A stretch of DNA of 64,000 nt, from positions 1 through 64,000 of the forward strand of contig PQWQ01000005.1 of NCBI GenBank assembly GCA_002943765.1, in the 5' to 3' direction. How positions within the stretch are numbered: position 1 is the first letter of the stretch; each line of letters starts with the position of its first letter. Of this stretch, positions 50,195 to 62,940 are shown piece after piece. This stretch comes from Psoroptes ovis. Lineage: Eukaryota; Arthropoda; Arachnida; Sarcoptiformes; Psoroptidae. The notes under the pieces are model-generated. The model worked only from the letters and a program-made list of their open reading frames with translations, had not been told where the DNA came from and searched no databases. The translations under genes and the position numbers were made by a program.

Positions 50195-51526
50195 TCAATA
50201 ATATCGTCCTCCACCACCACGTCGATTATATCCTCCACCGCGATGATGTCCACCACCTCTTCCACCTCCTCGATGATGATGATGTTGATATCCACCTTGA
50301 TCATAATTTCGATTATCTTGATTGTAACCGGATTGCTGTTGTTGCCAGCCAGCATTTTGAATTCGTCCACCACCAAAATTATCATTGAATCTGTTGTTAT
50401 CATAATTTTGCTGTCTTCGATTGTCATCTTTATGACTGCCCCCACCTCGATGACCGCCGCGTCCACCACCACGATTTTCTCGTTGTGATTGTTGTTGAGA
50501 GAATGTTTCTTTTGGCGGTGGTGGTTGTTCATTTACTCGGCCACCACGATCTGGTACGGCACCGATAAGATATTTATGTAATTGCAGCCGCTGTTGAAGA
50601 CCTTGATTTGCTTTACCAATATGTTTGGTTTCAATGATACAATCAGCATGACTAACACTTATTCGTTTGTTTATCAATGAATCACAATCAGAATTTCGAG
50701 CTGCTAAAGCATGCGAAAATGTCACTTGAGGCTTGGAGGTCCAACCTTTGCGTTTTTCTTGATAGATTCGTTTAATACATTGTTCATCATTATCATCGGT
50801 CTTTTCACGATTCCAACAAAATGATCCAACAGTCATATCGGCTCTTCGTAGCAACATTTCTCTTCGTAATGCAAATTCATTGGCTAATTGATCATTTAAA
50901 TGTTTCAATTCATTCCATTGTGTGTTTGTTAACGAACCACAATTTGGCAACAACAAACTATCTTCATCTTGATATTTGAGAGGACTTTGTTCTAATTGCT
51001 GCCTTACATTCTGAAAATATGTTTCAACATCGGTTTTTGTCTGCGGTATGCAAAGACAGCTATTTATCATTTGAATATCATTCTTAGGGTTTAATTTATC
51101 GGTGAATGCATCCATATTTTCTTCAAATTTTCGAACATAATTAATACGAGCAGCCAATAAATCACCGGCCAAACTGTGTAAGATTTGCAAACGAACGTCA
51201 TTCTGATCAATATTGCTGTTGACCGCATGTATTGAACCAAGTTCATTCAATAAAGAATTTAATTCAATTTTCAATGAATTTAAATCAGATTCATCTGCTT
51301 AAAAAAATGATTCAATTTTAGATGAAATCGACAAAATCTGATCCCATCAATTACCTTTGATTAGAGTGACAATCGAATCAGTTTTGGCGAAATAATGCAA
51401 TTGTGTGGAGATCCAATGTAATAGTTGAGAGAAATCAATCAATGATAGTTTATTTAAATCAAACTTATTGATGAGCGAACAATTAAGTTCACAATAAATA
51501 TCAATTACATCATCTAAATCAATCAT
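50195..51526 (-). CDS. FAM98: FAM98-family protein with RGG tail
   Basis: Exons in transcription order: 51526-51355 and 51297-50195 (57-nt intron), 424 residues. In vertebrates FAM98A and FAM98B belong to the tRNA ligase complex with RTCB, DDX1 and RTRAF. Residues 1 to about 320 form the FAM98 domain, with the signature WNELKHLNDQLANEFALRREMLLRRADMTVGSF partly visible (for example NEFALRREML). The conserved GAVPDRGGRVNEQPPPPKE marks its end. The C-terminal 100 residues are Gly/Arg-rich with many RGG boxes and His runs, as in human FAM98A, suggesting RNA binding and arginine methylation. One family member is seen here; whether the genome has others cannot be judged. Confidence 0.92.
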
Positions 51527-51685
51527 TTTGAAAACATGTAAAATTAATCACGATTAGTCGTCGATCAAAAAATCAAAACAAAAACATGTGACTATTGTGT
51601 ATCGTTGTATATGAATTGTAAATTTTTTTTTTGAAAAAAAAATTAAAGTTCAAAATTATCACAAATTATATCATTGAATATTTTA

Positions 51686-53233
51686 TTATTCAACTTGATT
51701 AGATTGTGCTCGAACATAATAAATTGATCCTTGATTTGTACGTCTTCGAGTGTCATAAATATGTATCAATTTATCTCGAAATATAAGCATCAATATTGAT
51801 ATAAATAAACCGGACATGAAAAAAATGCTGAGCCAAAACAAATAATGAGCATCGCTTTTCCTTTCTTCACAGCGCATATTTTCCGCTTTGATTGCCATCA
51901 ATTCTTGTCCACGATATTTCTCAGGCATTGTACATCTGTGAATTAATGAAAGGTAAATTTATAATTATAACTGAATGTATTTAATTATTGTTTTTTATAC
52001 ATTATATCATTTTCATGTTCAGCCGGTCCATGTGCTTGATGAATCCATCGAAGTTTGCAATCACAATTCCATGGATTGTGTCGCAAATCCAGCATAGAAA
52101 TCTTTGCTATTTTAAGATAAAATATTTGAATCAGGACGTAATTTGACAGCCACAACCAAAAACATACCGAATGGAAGAGTTTTTTCATCCAAACTAGTCA
52201 ATTGATTACGTCTAAGACTTAGATATTTTAGTGAAATGGATTCGTTATCGAACATTCCCAAGAATGCATTACAGTCGATGCTCGATAAATGTGGATTATC
52301 CTCTATGCTTAAACTTTCCAAATTTTTCAACGATGAAAATGTTTGTTTTTCAATACGAATTAATCTTGGCATTTTGTTCAATATTATTTCTCGTAAAGAT
52401 GTTAATTGATAAAATGATGCTTCGTTCAAAACACGAATCGGATTTTCACTCAAATCCACCATTTTCAATTGTTTGGATAAACGTAATACTTCTGTGGGAA
52501 CTGCTTGTAAATTATTAGCAGACAAATAAAGAAATTCCAATTTTTCCAATTTTTGAAACAAGCCAGCGGCCATCGAATAGATTCCATTATGAGCTAAGTT
52601 CAATATTTCCAATTGTTTTATCGGTACGAATACATCTGGTTGTATGTAATTGAATGAATTATGAGCTAAATTAAGTTCATGTAAATAAGCACATGATTCG
52701 AACAGAAATTTTGGTAAAAATTCAAGATGATTATTTGAAATATTTAAATATTGTAATTCAGTCAAATTCAATAATAATGTCGTTGGTATTTGTTTCAATT
52801 GGTTATAACTGAGATCAAGTGAAATTAAGTTGGGCGTAAATTCGAAGGCTAATCGATCAATTTGTTGCATACCATTAATAGCCAATGACAAGTGATTAAG
52901 ATGATTGTTTGCTTCGAATTTTTCGACCATTGTTATATTGTTCATGGACAAATCTAATGATCGCATTTTATGTGGAAAATGTCCAAATGGTATTTTGGTC
53001 ATACCACGATGCAAACATTGAACATGGTGAAAATATTCTCCATTCATATCCGCAGCCCCATTCGAGCATAAACATTGTTTTGTTTCGCACACATTGCCAG
53101 TATCGTTAGTAGTTTTGTTGTTATTTGTGATGTTGGTGCTGTTTGCAGCTAATGAGAGATCCACTGTATGGCCATAAAATATGGCACCAAACATCAATAA
53201 TAAAAAATTTTCGAATAGAAACATCATGTTCAT
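51686..53233 (-). CDS. Leucine-rich-repeat type I membrane protein
   Basis: Exons in transcription order: 53233-52168, 52106-52001, 51935-51686; 473 residues. A signal peptide (about 1-22) is followed by an N-terminal cysteine cap (CETKQCLCSNGA). Roughly ten or eleven LRRs of about 24 residues follow (for example LISLDLSYNQLKQIP, LKMVDLSENPIRVL). The C-terminal cap is NPWNCDCKLRWI plus CTMPEKYRGQ and C413. One membrane span (421-443) precedes a short tail of 30 residues without a recognisable signalling domain. Such proteins act in cell adhesion or as co-receptors; insect relatives with this layout include Lapsyn. I cannot name the orthologue. The stop codon TAA overlaps an AATAAA (TAATAAAA), so the 3' UTR may be very short. 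Introns of 61 and 65 nt split only the C-terminal cap. Confidence 0.9.
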
Positions 53234-53520
53234 CAATTTACAATTGATTTTATTTGATGATATTTTGTGAAAAAAATTATCAATTATACCAAATACAGAT
53301 CAAATTTACTCAAAATAAAAACAAAACAATTGAATAAATAATCAATGGAATCAATAGTGCCACCACCCATTCGCAAATAAATAAATCATTATGGAAATAC
53401 TCATCATTTTCTAATATTACCTGATATTGATTTACATTCATTCCAAATAATTGATGATAATCATCACCATCACCACCACAGTGATAATATTTACATCTTG
53501 TGATTATTATTTGTTTGTTG

Positions 53521-55961
53521 TTAATATGTGCAACCAATCGCAATGGTTGCCATATGAACAATGATAATAATCAATGATGAATAATATGACAATCTCATTG
53601 ATTTGGATGATGTTGGCGACGGCGTTGTTGATGTCACTGATGATGATGATAATGTTGCATTCAAACGATTAAGTCTTCGAGTCCAAATAGTTTTGCCATA
53701 TTGATTGGGTGTCGCTTCCATGCGGATCAAGGTACCGTTGGGTCCGACAATAAATTTACGATAAATTGCTTCAAAAATTGTCGAAATTCAGCATTAATTA
53801 ATTTGAATATTATTTGATCTCAAGGTGAAATCTTACCAACACATTCCAATTTCATTTGTCCTAATCGATGTTGTTCTTCATTCACTAAAAATGAAATATA
53901 ATCAAATAAGATATTAAATCTATTTTGAATCCAATAAACTTTACCAATGAATTTAAGTCGCACAGTACGTGTTTGAAGACCATCAGAATGATTGACCGTA
54001 TTATAATGTATAAGATAGTCATTTGGAGCCTTATAAAAGATGTAGATATTCAATCAATAAGAATTGTAATTATTGGATCTTTTCAAAACAAACCAATTGA
54101 TCATTGATGAACCATTGAATAACTGACACTACGAAAATAGAAAAAGATTCAAAAGTGATTGAATTATCGAATACAAATATTACCTGGTTTACTTTTAGCA
54201 GATGTACAATTCAAATCTATACGTGATTTAAGCGAAAAATTCAATTTATTACTGCCAGTGATTCGTGGACTTTTATTTGGTAAAACTAATTGCAAATTTG
54301 AATACAATGAAATGACATTGGATAGAAATGAATGAAATTTGATCCTCACCATAAACCTATAGAATTGAAAAGTCATCATTCAAACATTTTATAAATTAAA
54401 TATTCATTGATCATTGGGACAAACCTCGAGTGATTTATAATCTTTGAATGTCATAAATTCTAAATTGGGAAAAAATTTGTTCCGCAAAATTAAATAAATA
54501 AAAAATGAAATGTATTCATTTCAAATAAATAAATAAGCATATTGCGGACAATACCTGGAGCATCAGTCGACAATTCACATCTTTTTGCAAATAAAATATT
54601 TAATTTGAGTGAATCAATTATTTAAAACATTCCGTAACATTGAACATATAACTTACGAATATATTCCTTGAAACAATAAATTTACATTATGTAACAATAA
54701 TCGAAATGAATTGTGATCAATTTCATATTCAGGCATTTTCGTTATGATTTTATTATTAAAATGTTGAACTATTCGCGTTTTACGTGAATTATTTACATTT
54801 TATCATCATTATTATTTGTTCAGAATGTGACATTCATAATGAATCAAATGATGAAATTATTTAATATTACCAATATATGGTTCAAAAAAAATTAAAAATA
54901 CAGTACCTTTTGGATGATCATTGGGCATATATTGGAGAAATTCTTCATCATCTTTGTACCTATGGGAATTATGATTGAAAAAATTTGAACTGAAATGATG
55001 AATTCAGTATAAATATAAATAAATATACCATTTCAATGAATATAATTTCTTATCTGGATTCAAACGATAACGACATTCAAACAAAACATCTTCGAATTGG
55101 AATACTGGCGTATCGAATATTAATTGCACACCGGTTATTCGATCATCATTATTGTTGTTGGTGTAATAATAATCAATCATATTGTAATGTGTTTGAGATG
55201 ATTTGAATATTATCTCATTTTCTATATGTGGAAACAAATAACAATTCAAATTGATTATTGTGCATAAACCTGAACATTATTATTATTAAAAATATCATGA
55301 CCAAACATTCATTGAATGAAAAACACTTTAATTGATTGTTACAATTATTATTCACATTTTTTTATAGAAAAAAACCAGAAAATAATCACAAAAAGCTTAT
55401 TTTGACCATGGAAAATAATCCTGAATCATCATTTGTTGGCTCAGAATAATTCTTTAAATACATAGATTATAAATGATTATTGAAATGAATTATGAAAAAC
55501 ACTCACACACACACACACACATTGTGAATCGCAAACCATTCAATCAGCCAGAAGCCAAAGGTGTTCACAGGGATAAATAAATTATTATTCCGTGAATTTC
55601 ATTCATAATATATGCAAATTCATTTTTGGAAAATTCGTATACAAAAAGTACCAATTATGTAACAATTAATTAAAAGGTGCACATACACACAAACATGTAT
55701 AAATAACATTTTATTATTATTAAAGCCATTTGTTTTAGACGGAGTCCACAAAATATGGATTATGAGATGAAATTGATTTGTGATTTGAATTTTAAATTTT
55801 TTTTTTCGAAAATTTGAATTTTTTAGATTTGAAAATTCAAGATTTCAGGACACTCAAATTCATTTCAAACACTTACCGATCATGTAAGATGGACAAATTC
55901 GATTCAAAATGATCATAATCATTATTTTGATGATCATAATAGTTGGCCATATAGTGATCAT
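53521..55961 (-). CDS. beat: Beaten-path-like protein, two Ig domains
   Basis: Twelve exons in transcription order: 55961-55877, 55221-55029, 54959-54907, 54768-54657, 54580-54555, 54459-54425, 54356-54350, 54285-54184, 54128-54094, 54029-53945, 53884-53837, 53768-53521; 342 residues. Beat proteins steer motor axons in insects and bind Side proteins. A hydrophobic signal peptide (1-28) is followed by Ig1 (C78, W93, C149; KKLYSLKWYKDDEEF and YSCELSTDAPEF are Beat hallmarks). Ig2 follows (C197, W210, C259; VIQWFINDQL). A Ser/Thr-rich stalk ends in a hydrophobic tail (about 324-342), so it is GPI-anchored or membrane-bound. All eleven junctions keep phase. The 7-nt exon is needed to join Ig1 to Ig2. 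The first exon, across a 655-nt intron, is the least certain. Confidence 0.9.
54350..54356 (-). other. 7-nt micro-exon of the beat-like gene
   Basis: The minus strand reads CTATAG/GTTTATG/GTGAGG. The upstream exon ends in phase 0 (CTC GAG) and the downstream exon needs one leading base. Only insertion of seven bases gives the family-like SLEVYVLPNKSPRITG; skipping it shifts the frame. Confidence 0.75.
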
Positions 55962-57490
55962 CGTTTCGGTGTTATCGATGTTCAATCACAAGATACAATG
56001 AAATCAAATATCAAACACCAGATTCTTGGATGACTATCGAATAAATAAATGTTCAAATGATTATTGTCTTGGATTATCCAATGAACGGCTAAAAGTGTGC
56101 GTTTCTTTGTCAACAATTAATGTGAAACACTCAAATCAATAATGCTGGTGTAGGCACAAATGGATTAAATGCTTCAATGGTAAAAAAATGCAAACTTAAG
56201 CATACTTGCAAAAAATCACGAATCGCAAATGATTGTTTATTTGACGCGCACAAATATTCGAATGAATCAACAACGATCATTATATGATCATAGTGGTGAA
56301 ATTGATGATTGAAATTTATTTGACGACAAGCCGCGCATATGTAATTATAGCCAGATATGTTTTTCGTTGGGCGCCACACATGTATTGGCACAGAGGCCAC
56401 ACAACAATCATGCCATTTTGGTATACCACACAATCTAACCAACACAAACACGTAATGTCGATGATTGCATGGATTCAATGATTCTATAAATCTTTTTTGA
56501 CCAATGACAACGATGGACCTCTTTATGAATCGAAATAAATTTGATTCTTATCTGACAATTAAGATGAATATAAATTTAGAATCAAAATAACGAATATACA
56601 CATGCATAGAATTCAATTGGAAAATAAATTTACATCAAATGAAATAAGATACATGAAATTTTTTTGCGAATATAAATTACAATTTTCTTTCAAGATTTTC
56701 AAATTTTTCTCATTGGACCCATTCGAATCAATAATTAATATAATGATATATGTTTCTTTACATATTTCTTTTACACTCTAAGCATAATTTTGCTTTTGGA
56801 TTAAATTATTAATTCATTACTTACAATCAATATATCATATGTATGTGCTTTTTGCATGTGTGAATCAATCGTGATTGGCGATAGCCAATCAGTTAGCTAA
56901 CAATAATTCAATCCAATATCATATTATAACAGCTATTTTTCCCAAAAAAATGATGAATTAAAAGCATCCGAATCTAAAGCATTCGAATAATTGTAATTAT
57001 TCTAAAAATGTATTATCAAAGATTTAACACTTTTGATTATATTTACCGACCGAAAAAGAAAAATCAATTAGATGAATGAAGCTGATAGCAAATACCAAAT
57101 GCCATTATGAAACCAATTCGAATATTGTTGATGCCATTAGAATATTCACATTGAAATTAGCTGCGGGCAAATTATTTTTCATTTCATTTCAATTATTTTC
57201 AATTAACTTAAAAAAATGTAACTGCACAATAGGATTGTTATTTTCATTCTGATTATTTTGATTATTTCAATTTATTATTCATAGAAATTTTTCTCACTTT
57301 TAAGCAATCATTATTCATGTTCAATTATCACATATGCTTATTCAAAAATGAATAAATTAATATTTTCGCTTACTTATGTTGCGAATCAAAATCAGATGCA
57401 AAAAAAATTTAAATTTTTAAGTTTTATTACTCATCAATAGATGGCACTTGTTTATGATCAAAATACATGTTATTCACAAAATTGAATAAT

Positions 57491-57500
57491 AGATGGCGCT
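57491..57500 (+). promoter_or_regulatory. AGATGGCGCT motif, copy 3
   Basis: Exact copy in the context AATAGATGGCGCTAGT, 1.5 kb upstream of the beat-like gene. A weaker version, AGATGGCACT, lies 52 bases to the left at 57439-57448, also preceded by AAT, so the two may form a pair. Confidence 0.4.
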
Positions 57501-58990
57501 AGTATTTCAAAATTTAAAATTTTTCGCGGTTTTCATTCGTTTTTTTTTCACTAAGTGTAAATTGATTCAAGTTAATGATTGAAAGCGAAATTTATTTTAA
57601 AACTATATATCCAATGATGATGTAATCAACAACAGCAGTGCACAAACTGACACTTTACTGGCTTGCAGTGGAAATGTTCAAATGTAAATATGCATACACA
57701 CATACATACACACACGTGGAAAATGGTTATGATTATGATTCCATATATGATTAATGACATTTTTTAAAATAATAATTTTAGACTTCAAAATGGGAATAAT
57801 TTAATAGTGTTGAATTGAATATATGATATATACGAGCGAAGAATGTAATCTATTAAAAAATTGCATTCAAAACACACACATTTAATCAATCATTTTCTCA
57901 CATCTTTTGGGCATATATCTTCGAAAAAAATGGTGTCAAATTGATTGAATACAGTAATTCATGATTTTATCTGGACACAATCTACAATTAATTAATTGAT
58001 ATGAATAGCAAGATGCATCATTTTTTCTGAATGATTTGAGCATCAACACATGTTGCGAATAACAAACAAAAAATCATAGCAACAAGTACATATTATTGTC
58101 AATCAGCCGTATAATGGATTGAATATCGATTTCTCAATTTGTGGTCAAATCTTCAATTGTAACAATTTCATACCAATTTTTGCAATGAATATCATGGAAA
58201 ATAAAATTCAATTCGCGGAAACAGCCAAATCAGATCGGTTAAATTGATCGTAAAATGATTCGAATTGCATTTTTTTTTCTCTGCACAAACTTGACACTTT
58301 ACATGTTTATGTGCATGTGTCGGTGTGGACCAAAATGATCACAAGTGCATTTGACACATTTGATACAAAAAATGAAAATAATCAAATAACATCTTGTTCA
58401 ATATGTTTTTTGGGTGAATTCGATCGATCACTTAAATAAATAAATACACCGTTTATGGCAAAATGTGTGAAAGCTATCAGCAACCAAAAAAATGCATTAC
58501 AAAACATGAGAAATCGATTTTTTTTTCGATAGTCGAAACCTTTATACACATTCATTGACATTATGTTAGTACCTATACAATTCATTACAACTCAAAATGC
58601 ATTGAAAGCATTTCAATTTCATTTCTTCAGATCACTTTGATTAGAAGCAATTAATATGGCTGGTGGTCAGTTTTTGCTATGGTCAGATCGGTGGTTATTA
58701 GCTTGATCTATGATGCCATTAATAAATCATTTTAATTATAAATTGTTTTATGTTTTTAGATATAATCTTTGTTTAGTTGATATTTGTCTAAATCATTCAC
58801 TCTCCATGGTTTCTTTTTAATGACTTTTCATCAACAAAGATAAACAATTATGATTCAATCTATTCAAGCTCCTTGGTTTTTCTCAGCCAAATACCATTGA
58901 AATGGTAAAAACAAATGATCAATGGATGTGTTGACCCTCGCGTATAAAAATATTCATGAATAAATACATTCATAGTTGAAGTATTTTTTC

Positions 58991-59035
58991 ATTTGTCATT
59001 TTTTTTTTTTTTTTTTTTTTTTTTGAATGACAAAT
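58991..59035. repeat. Poly-T tract flanked by a 10-bp inverted repeat
   Basis: ATTTGTCATT at 58991-59000 and its complement AATGACAAAT at 59026-59035 enclose about 24 T. Cruciform-prone or slippage-prone; no function is evident. Confidence 0.8.
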
Positions 59036-60233
59036 AACATATTTATGACCATTGTGCTGATGAACAATATTCGAAATATATTTGAATGCATTTATCCATC
59101 ATGATGATCATCATGTCATATGTAATAATAATGATAATGATAATCTATTTAATTATTTATCGATGATTCACAAGCAGATACTAGTCACAATAGTTAATGG
59201 CTAAATCTGGTGAATGGTGAATATACACAGGCAAAAAAAATCACGACCAAATATCGTTATTTATTATGAGATTTGTTGTATAAAATACTATTGATGGTAC
59301 ACCAACCACCACCAACCACGTACGTAAAACAATCCATCCATCTTTCAATGACACTACCCTTTGTAAATATATCTCATTGAAAGTTTGTTGTTTTTTAATG
59401 ACTATTTTATTTTTTTCATTCATTTGTTTCCGTAGTGACAATAACCAGTAGCTAGAAAAAATAGAAAAAACGAAAGAAAAAATCAAAATCACAATTAAAT
59501 TCTATTTAAAGGTAAATGTTATTATTATTATTATTATTATTAATCAGAGGAAAAAAAATCATAATAATAAATGAATACAAATTTATATCTATTAATTTGA
59601 AACTATTATTTTTTCAATGAACAATTAAAATGAACACACAATGAAAATGATCAAAAAAACGATTATGATCGACCGATTTCCGCAAGCCCAAGCGAACCAA
59701 AGGGAAAAAACTATCGTTCAAAATCGTTGTAATTCGGATATTTCTGATATATATTCAAGTTGTTAATTATATTCGATTAATTTTTGCTTCATAAATTCAT
59801 ATTGGTGAAAAAAGTAGCTTGGGATCTATGAACTTTCAAATCATGGAAAAAGAATGGGAATTGTTTTAAAATTCTATCAATTGAATTGAATTTGGATGTG
59901 AATAATATTTTCAATGTCATACTTTTTATTTCATATTATTTTCATATTTTAATATTTTTTCTTTGATATCATTTTCGATTTATTTTTTATCGCTTCAATA
60001 TGAAAGGTTTTTTAGACGATGCTTTTTATATAATCTTAAATTATTCGTATTATTGTCATTATTATCATAATCACTAATATGGCAATGTGTGTGTAAATAC
60101 ACTTATTGAATGTTTGAATAAATTTTTTTTAAGAAAAAAATTTCTCTCTTAAAAACTATTTTAAATGTATCATCATCATCAACACCACCACCAAAACCAC
60201 CACAAATATCATGTCTCGATGGGATTAACGATT

Positions 60234-60235
<2 letters not shown>

Positions 60236-60294
<59 letters not shown>
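60236..60294. repeat. (GT)n microsatellite
   Basis: About 28 uninterrupted GT dinucleotides. Many shorter GT, CA and ATT tracts occur elsewhere, for example 55503-55520 (CA) and 59518-59542 (ATT). Confidence 0.95.
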
Positions 60295-60297
<3 letters not shown>

Positions 60298-60656
60298 TTG
60301 TTCTCATTTTTCTATGAAAGACATTAACATCTTATTTCTTTCACCAATATATGAATTTAAAATATGTGTAAATGGCTTTATACATTAAGCAGTGATAAGT
60401 GAATTGTGACCAGTTTAAAAAAAATAGGAGAAACAACCCAAAAATGATCAATTGCTACAAGAATTAATATAATTAAATAATCGCTTATTATTGATTAAAG
60501 CTTAAAGCTCAAAGATCATCAAAATGTACGAAAAAATCGATATACCAGAGATAATAATAAAGCTAAATAAGAAAGATTTCAATTCTTTAGATTTTTTTAA
60601 ATCGTTCATAGATTATTTTCTATTGATTTCATTAGGATACATTCATTTACAGAAAT

Positions 60657-60743
60657 GATCGATTCTTAACACACAAGAATCGATCGTTATTGTGCATTTC
60701 AGTATGACAATCAATTGTAATAATTATAATTGATTGTCGCACA
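60657..60743. other. Two adjacent perfect hairpins
   Basis: GATCGATTCTT (60657-60667) pairs with AAGAATCGATC (60675-60685) over a 7-base loop. GACAATCAATT (60706-60716) pairs with AATTGATTGTC (60728-60738) over an 11-base loop, and outer TGTGC/GCACA arms extend it with a one-sided bulge. The stems are shorter than a typical microRNA precursor. Confidence 0.5.
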
Positions 60744-62921
60744 CAGAATTACGAATTCAATTTTTGATGGAATCAATTTTTTTAATGTAATTTTTTCCAT
60801 TTTGCTGATGAAAATCACAAACATTCCTACATACATAATAATAATTCAAAATCGGAATTCATTTTTGCTGTCGCAGACAATTAATTGATTATTTCATAAG
60901 AAATAAGAATAGATATACTCTGTATTAGCAGAGAACAAAATTGAACATTGAGAGCTAACCGGAAATCAGAAAAATCTCTTATTGAATACAATTGAATCTA
61001 AAATAATGCATAAATTGTATGATTGAGTGGATTTCGTGGGTCGATATTCGTTGAGAATGAGAATCGCCTTTGTCAATATGCAATTTACATCCATGCATTA
61101 TGGGTATCCGACTCGCTAATAATAATTCATTCATGAGATTCATTCATTGCATTGATTTTGATTCGTTTTGTCGCCCATATACCATCATTTACATTGTACC
61201 GAATTGGTTCGTAGTAATTAAATCACAAAAAATATGAATTGAAATAGATGGATTGGTTGTTTGTTTGTTCGGATCGAAATATCCATGTTTTCAGCATCAG
61301 CGAAACAATTGTTCAATTAGAATAATGATGTTTTTTCGCTTGATGCGAATATCGTAAAATATATATTTACACATGGAAATACATATCGAAGTATTACTGA
61401 TTTGAATTAATAATCAATACAAACATGCAATCACACATGTACATGTGAATACATGTGTGCATACAAACACTGCTGCTAACAACTTCATTAGAAAGACATA
61501 TATGTGTATGCTACATTTACCAAAAGGGTTTGATGAAGGCGAAATTCATGCACATTTGTTATTTGCTTGCGATCATTTTTCTTCGTTTTCTCTGATTTCA
61601 TAATTAATTCATTTATACCCGAATACAATTGTTTGTTGTGATAATAATAATTTTTTCAAAAATTAAATTATGCAAATTTTTGCTGAGGAAAATTTTTGCA
61701 TTGAAATTTCCAATTACTAATTGTGCCATTGTTACCATTACCATGTGAGCTCTGTGTGGCAACTATGCTTGCCAAAACTATCGATTGATAAAATCAGCGA
61801 TTGGGCATCCTGTTCATCATCACAATTATTTGTCATTTTTATGAATGAACGAATTATTTCGAAATGGTCAAGTGATTTTCCAATGTATTACTTGTAATAA
61901 ATATTTTATATGATCATAATAATAATAATTTGACAACAAAAAAAACTAATTCAAATTCAATTATCAATGTTTGTCTATGTGCCGATGTGTGAGTATCGAT
62001 TCAATTAATGTTCAAAAAATAGATGTGTGAAACTTTGTATTTTAATGTATATTTGTGGATTGTAAAATTCTCCAAATAGACTGGTGGCAAACACGTTCCG
62101 ACTATACGTGATTTGTATGATGAATTTATTGGATGATTTTAAAATTTAAATTTTCAAAAAAAAAAAAAATGAAAAATTTAAATTTGTTCCAAACCAAGAA
62201 AAATAATTCCAATGTGTCAAGTGATTGTGTGTGGATTTCACTGAGTGTTAAATCGGATTTTGACTTTCAATAAGCTTTTTGGTTCAGTATTCATATCACA
62301 CACATTCACTGGTAGAGATCACATAAGTTTTTGATTGAAATTTCTCTGTTGAATTGAAAATTAAAATTCAATCTGATTTCAATTCAATTTTTGGCTTATT
62401 ATTTTTTTTTTTATTCGATCATTATTCAACTTAGTGCATGCTTCTTGAAATAATATTTACTAGCACGTGTAATTTTCAAGTATTTAAACATGACTACTAC
62501 GTCTCAATATTGATGTTTTAACATTTTGGCGAAATGGCGTACACCATATTTTTTTTGTTTTGTTTGTAATTTACATATCAAATAAATAAAATTATAATCA
62601 AAATGTATATTTGAATATCTTTTAGAAGTTCTTATATATTGACTGAGAGATTTTTCTTTTATTGTTTCAATTCTTCAAATTTGTATTAAAATTTGAATTT
62701 CTTTGAATTTGAAATTAATATATTATTCAAATTTAAGCATTCAATCTTTGGCCAATACACCCACCAATTGAAATCTGAATGGGACAAATCCAAAAATTTT
62801 GAATTTTGAATCTTCTGCCATTCGAATTTCGATTTGAATTGCTTTTTGAGGTTAAAATTCCAGCACGTTTCTTGATCGTTTTCCTTTCCATATCGGATTT
62901 CTGTGTATCGTTTAAAAATCG

Positions 62922-62940
62922 ATGGGCGCCAAACGCCCAT
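62922..62940. other. GC-rich hairpin ATGGGCG / CGCCCAT
   Basis: A 7-bp perfect stem with loop CCAAA in a locally less AT-rich segment (about 62720-63020). It could be a terminator-like or protein-binding palindrome; nothing nearby explains it. Confidence 0.4.

Noticed and set aside
50182..50532. Antisense frames within the FAM98 RGG tail
   Set aside because: Caused by the repetitive Gly/Arg codons of the real gene. Their peptides are low complexity.
56131..56478. 115-codon minus-strand Cys/His-containing frame
   Set aside because: No ATG at its start, no recognisable zinc-binding spacing, no continuation by splicing.
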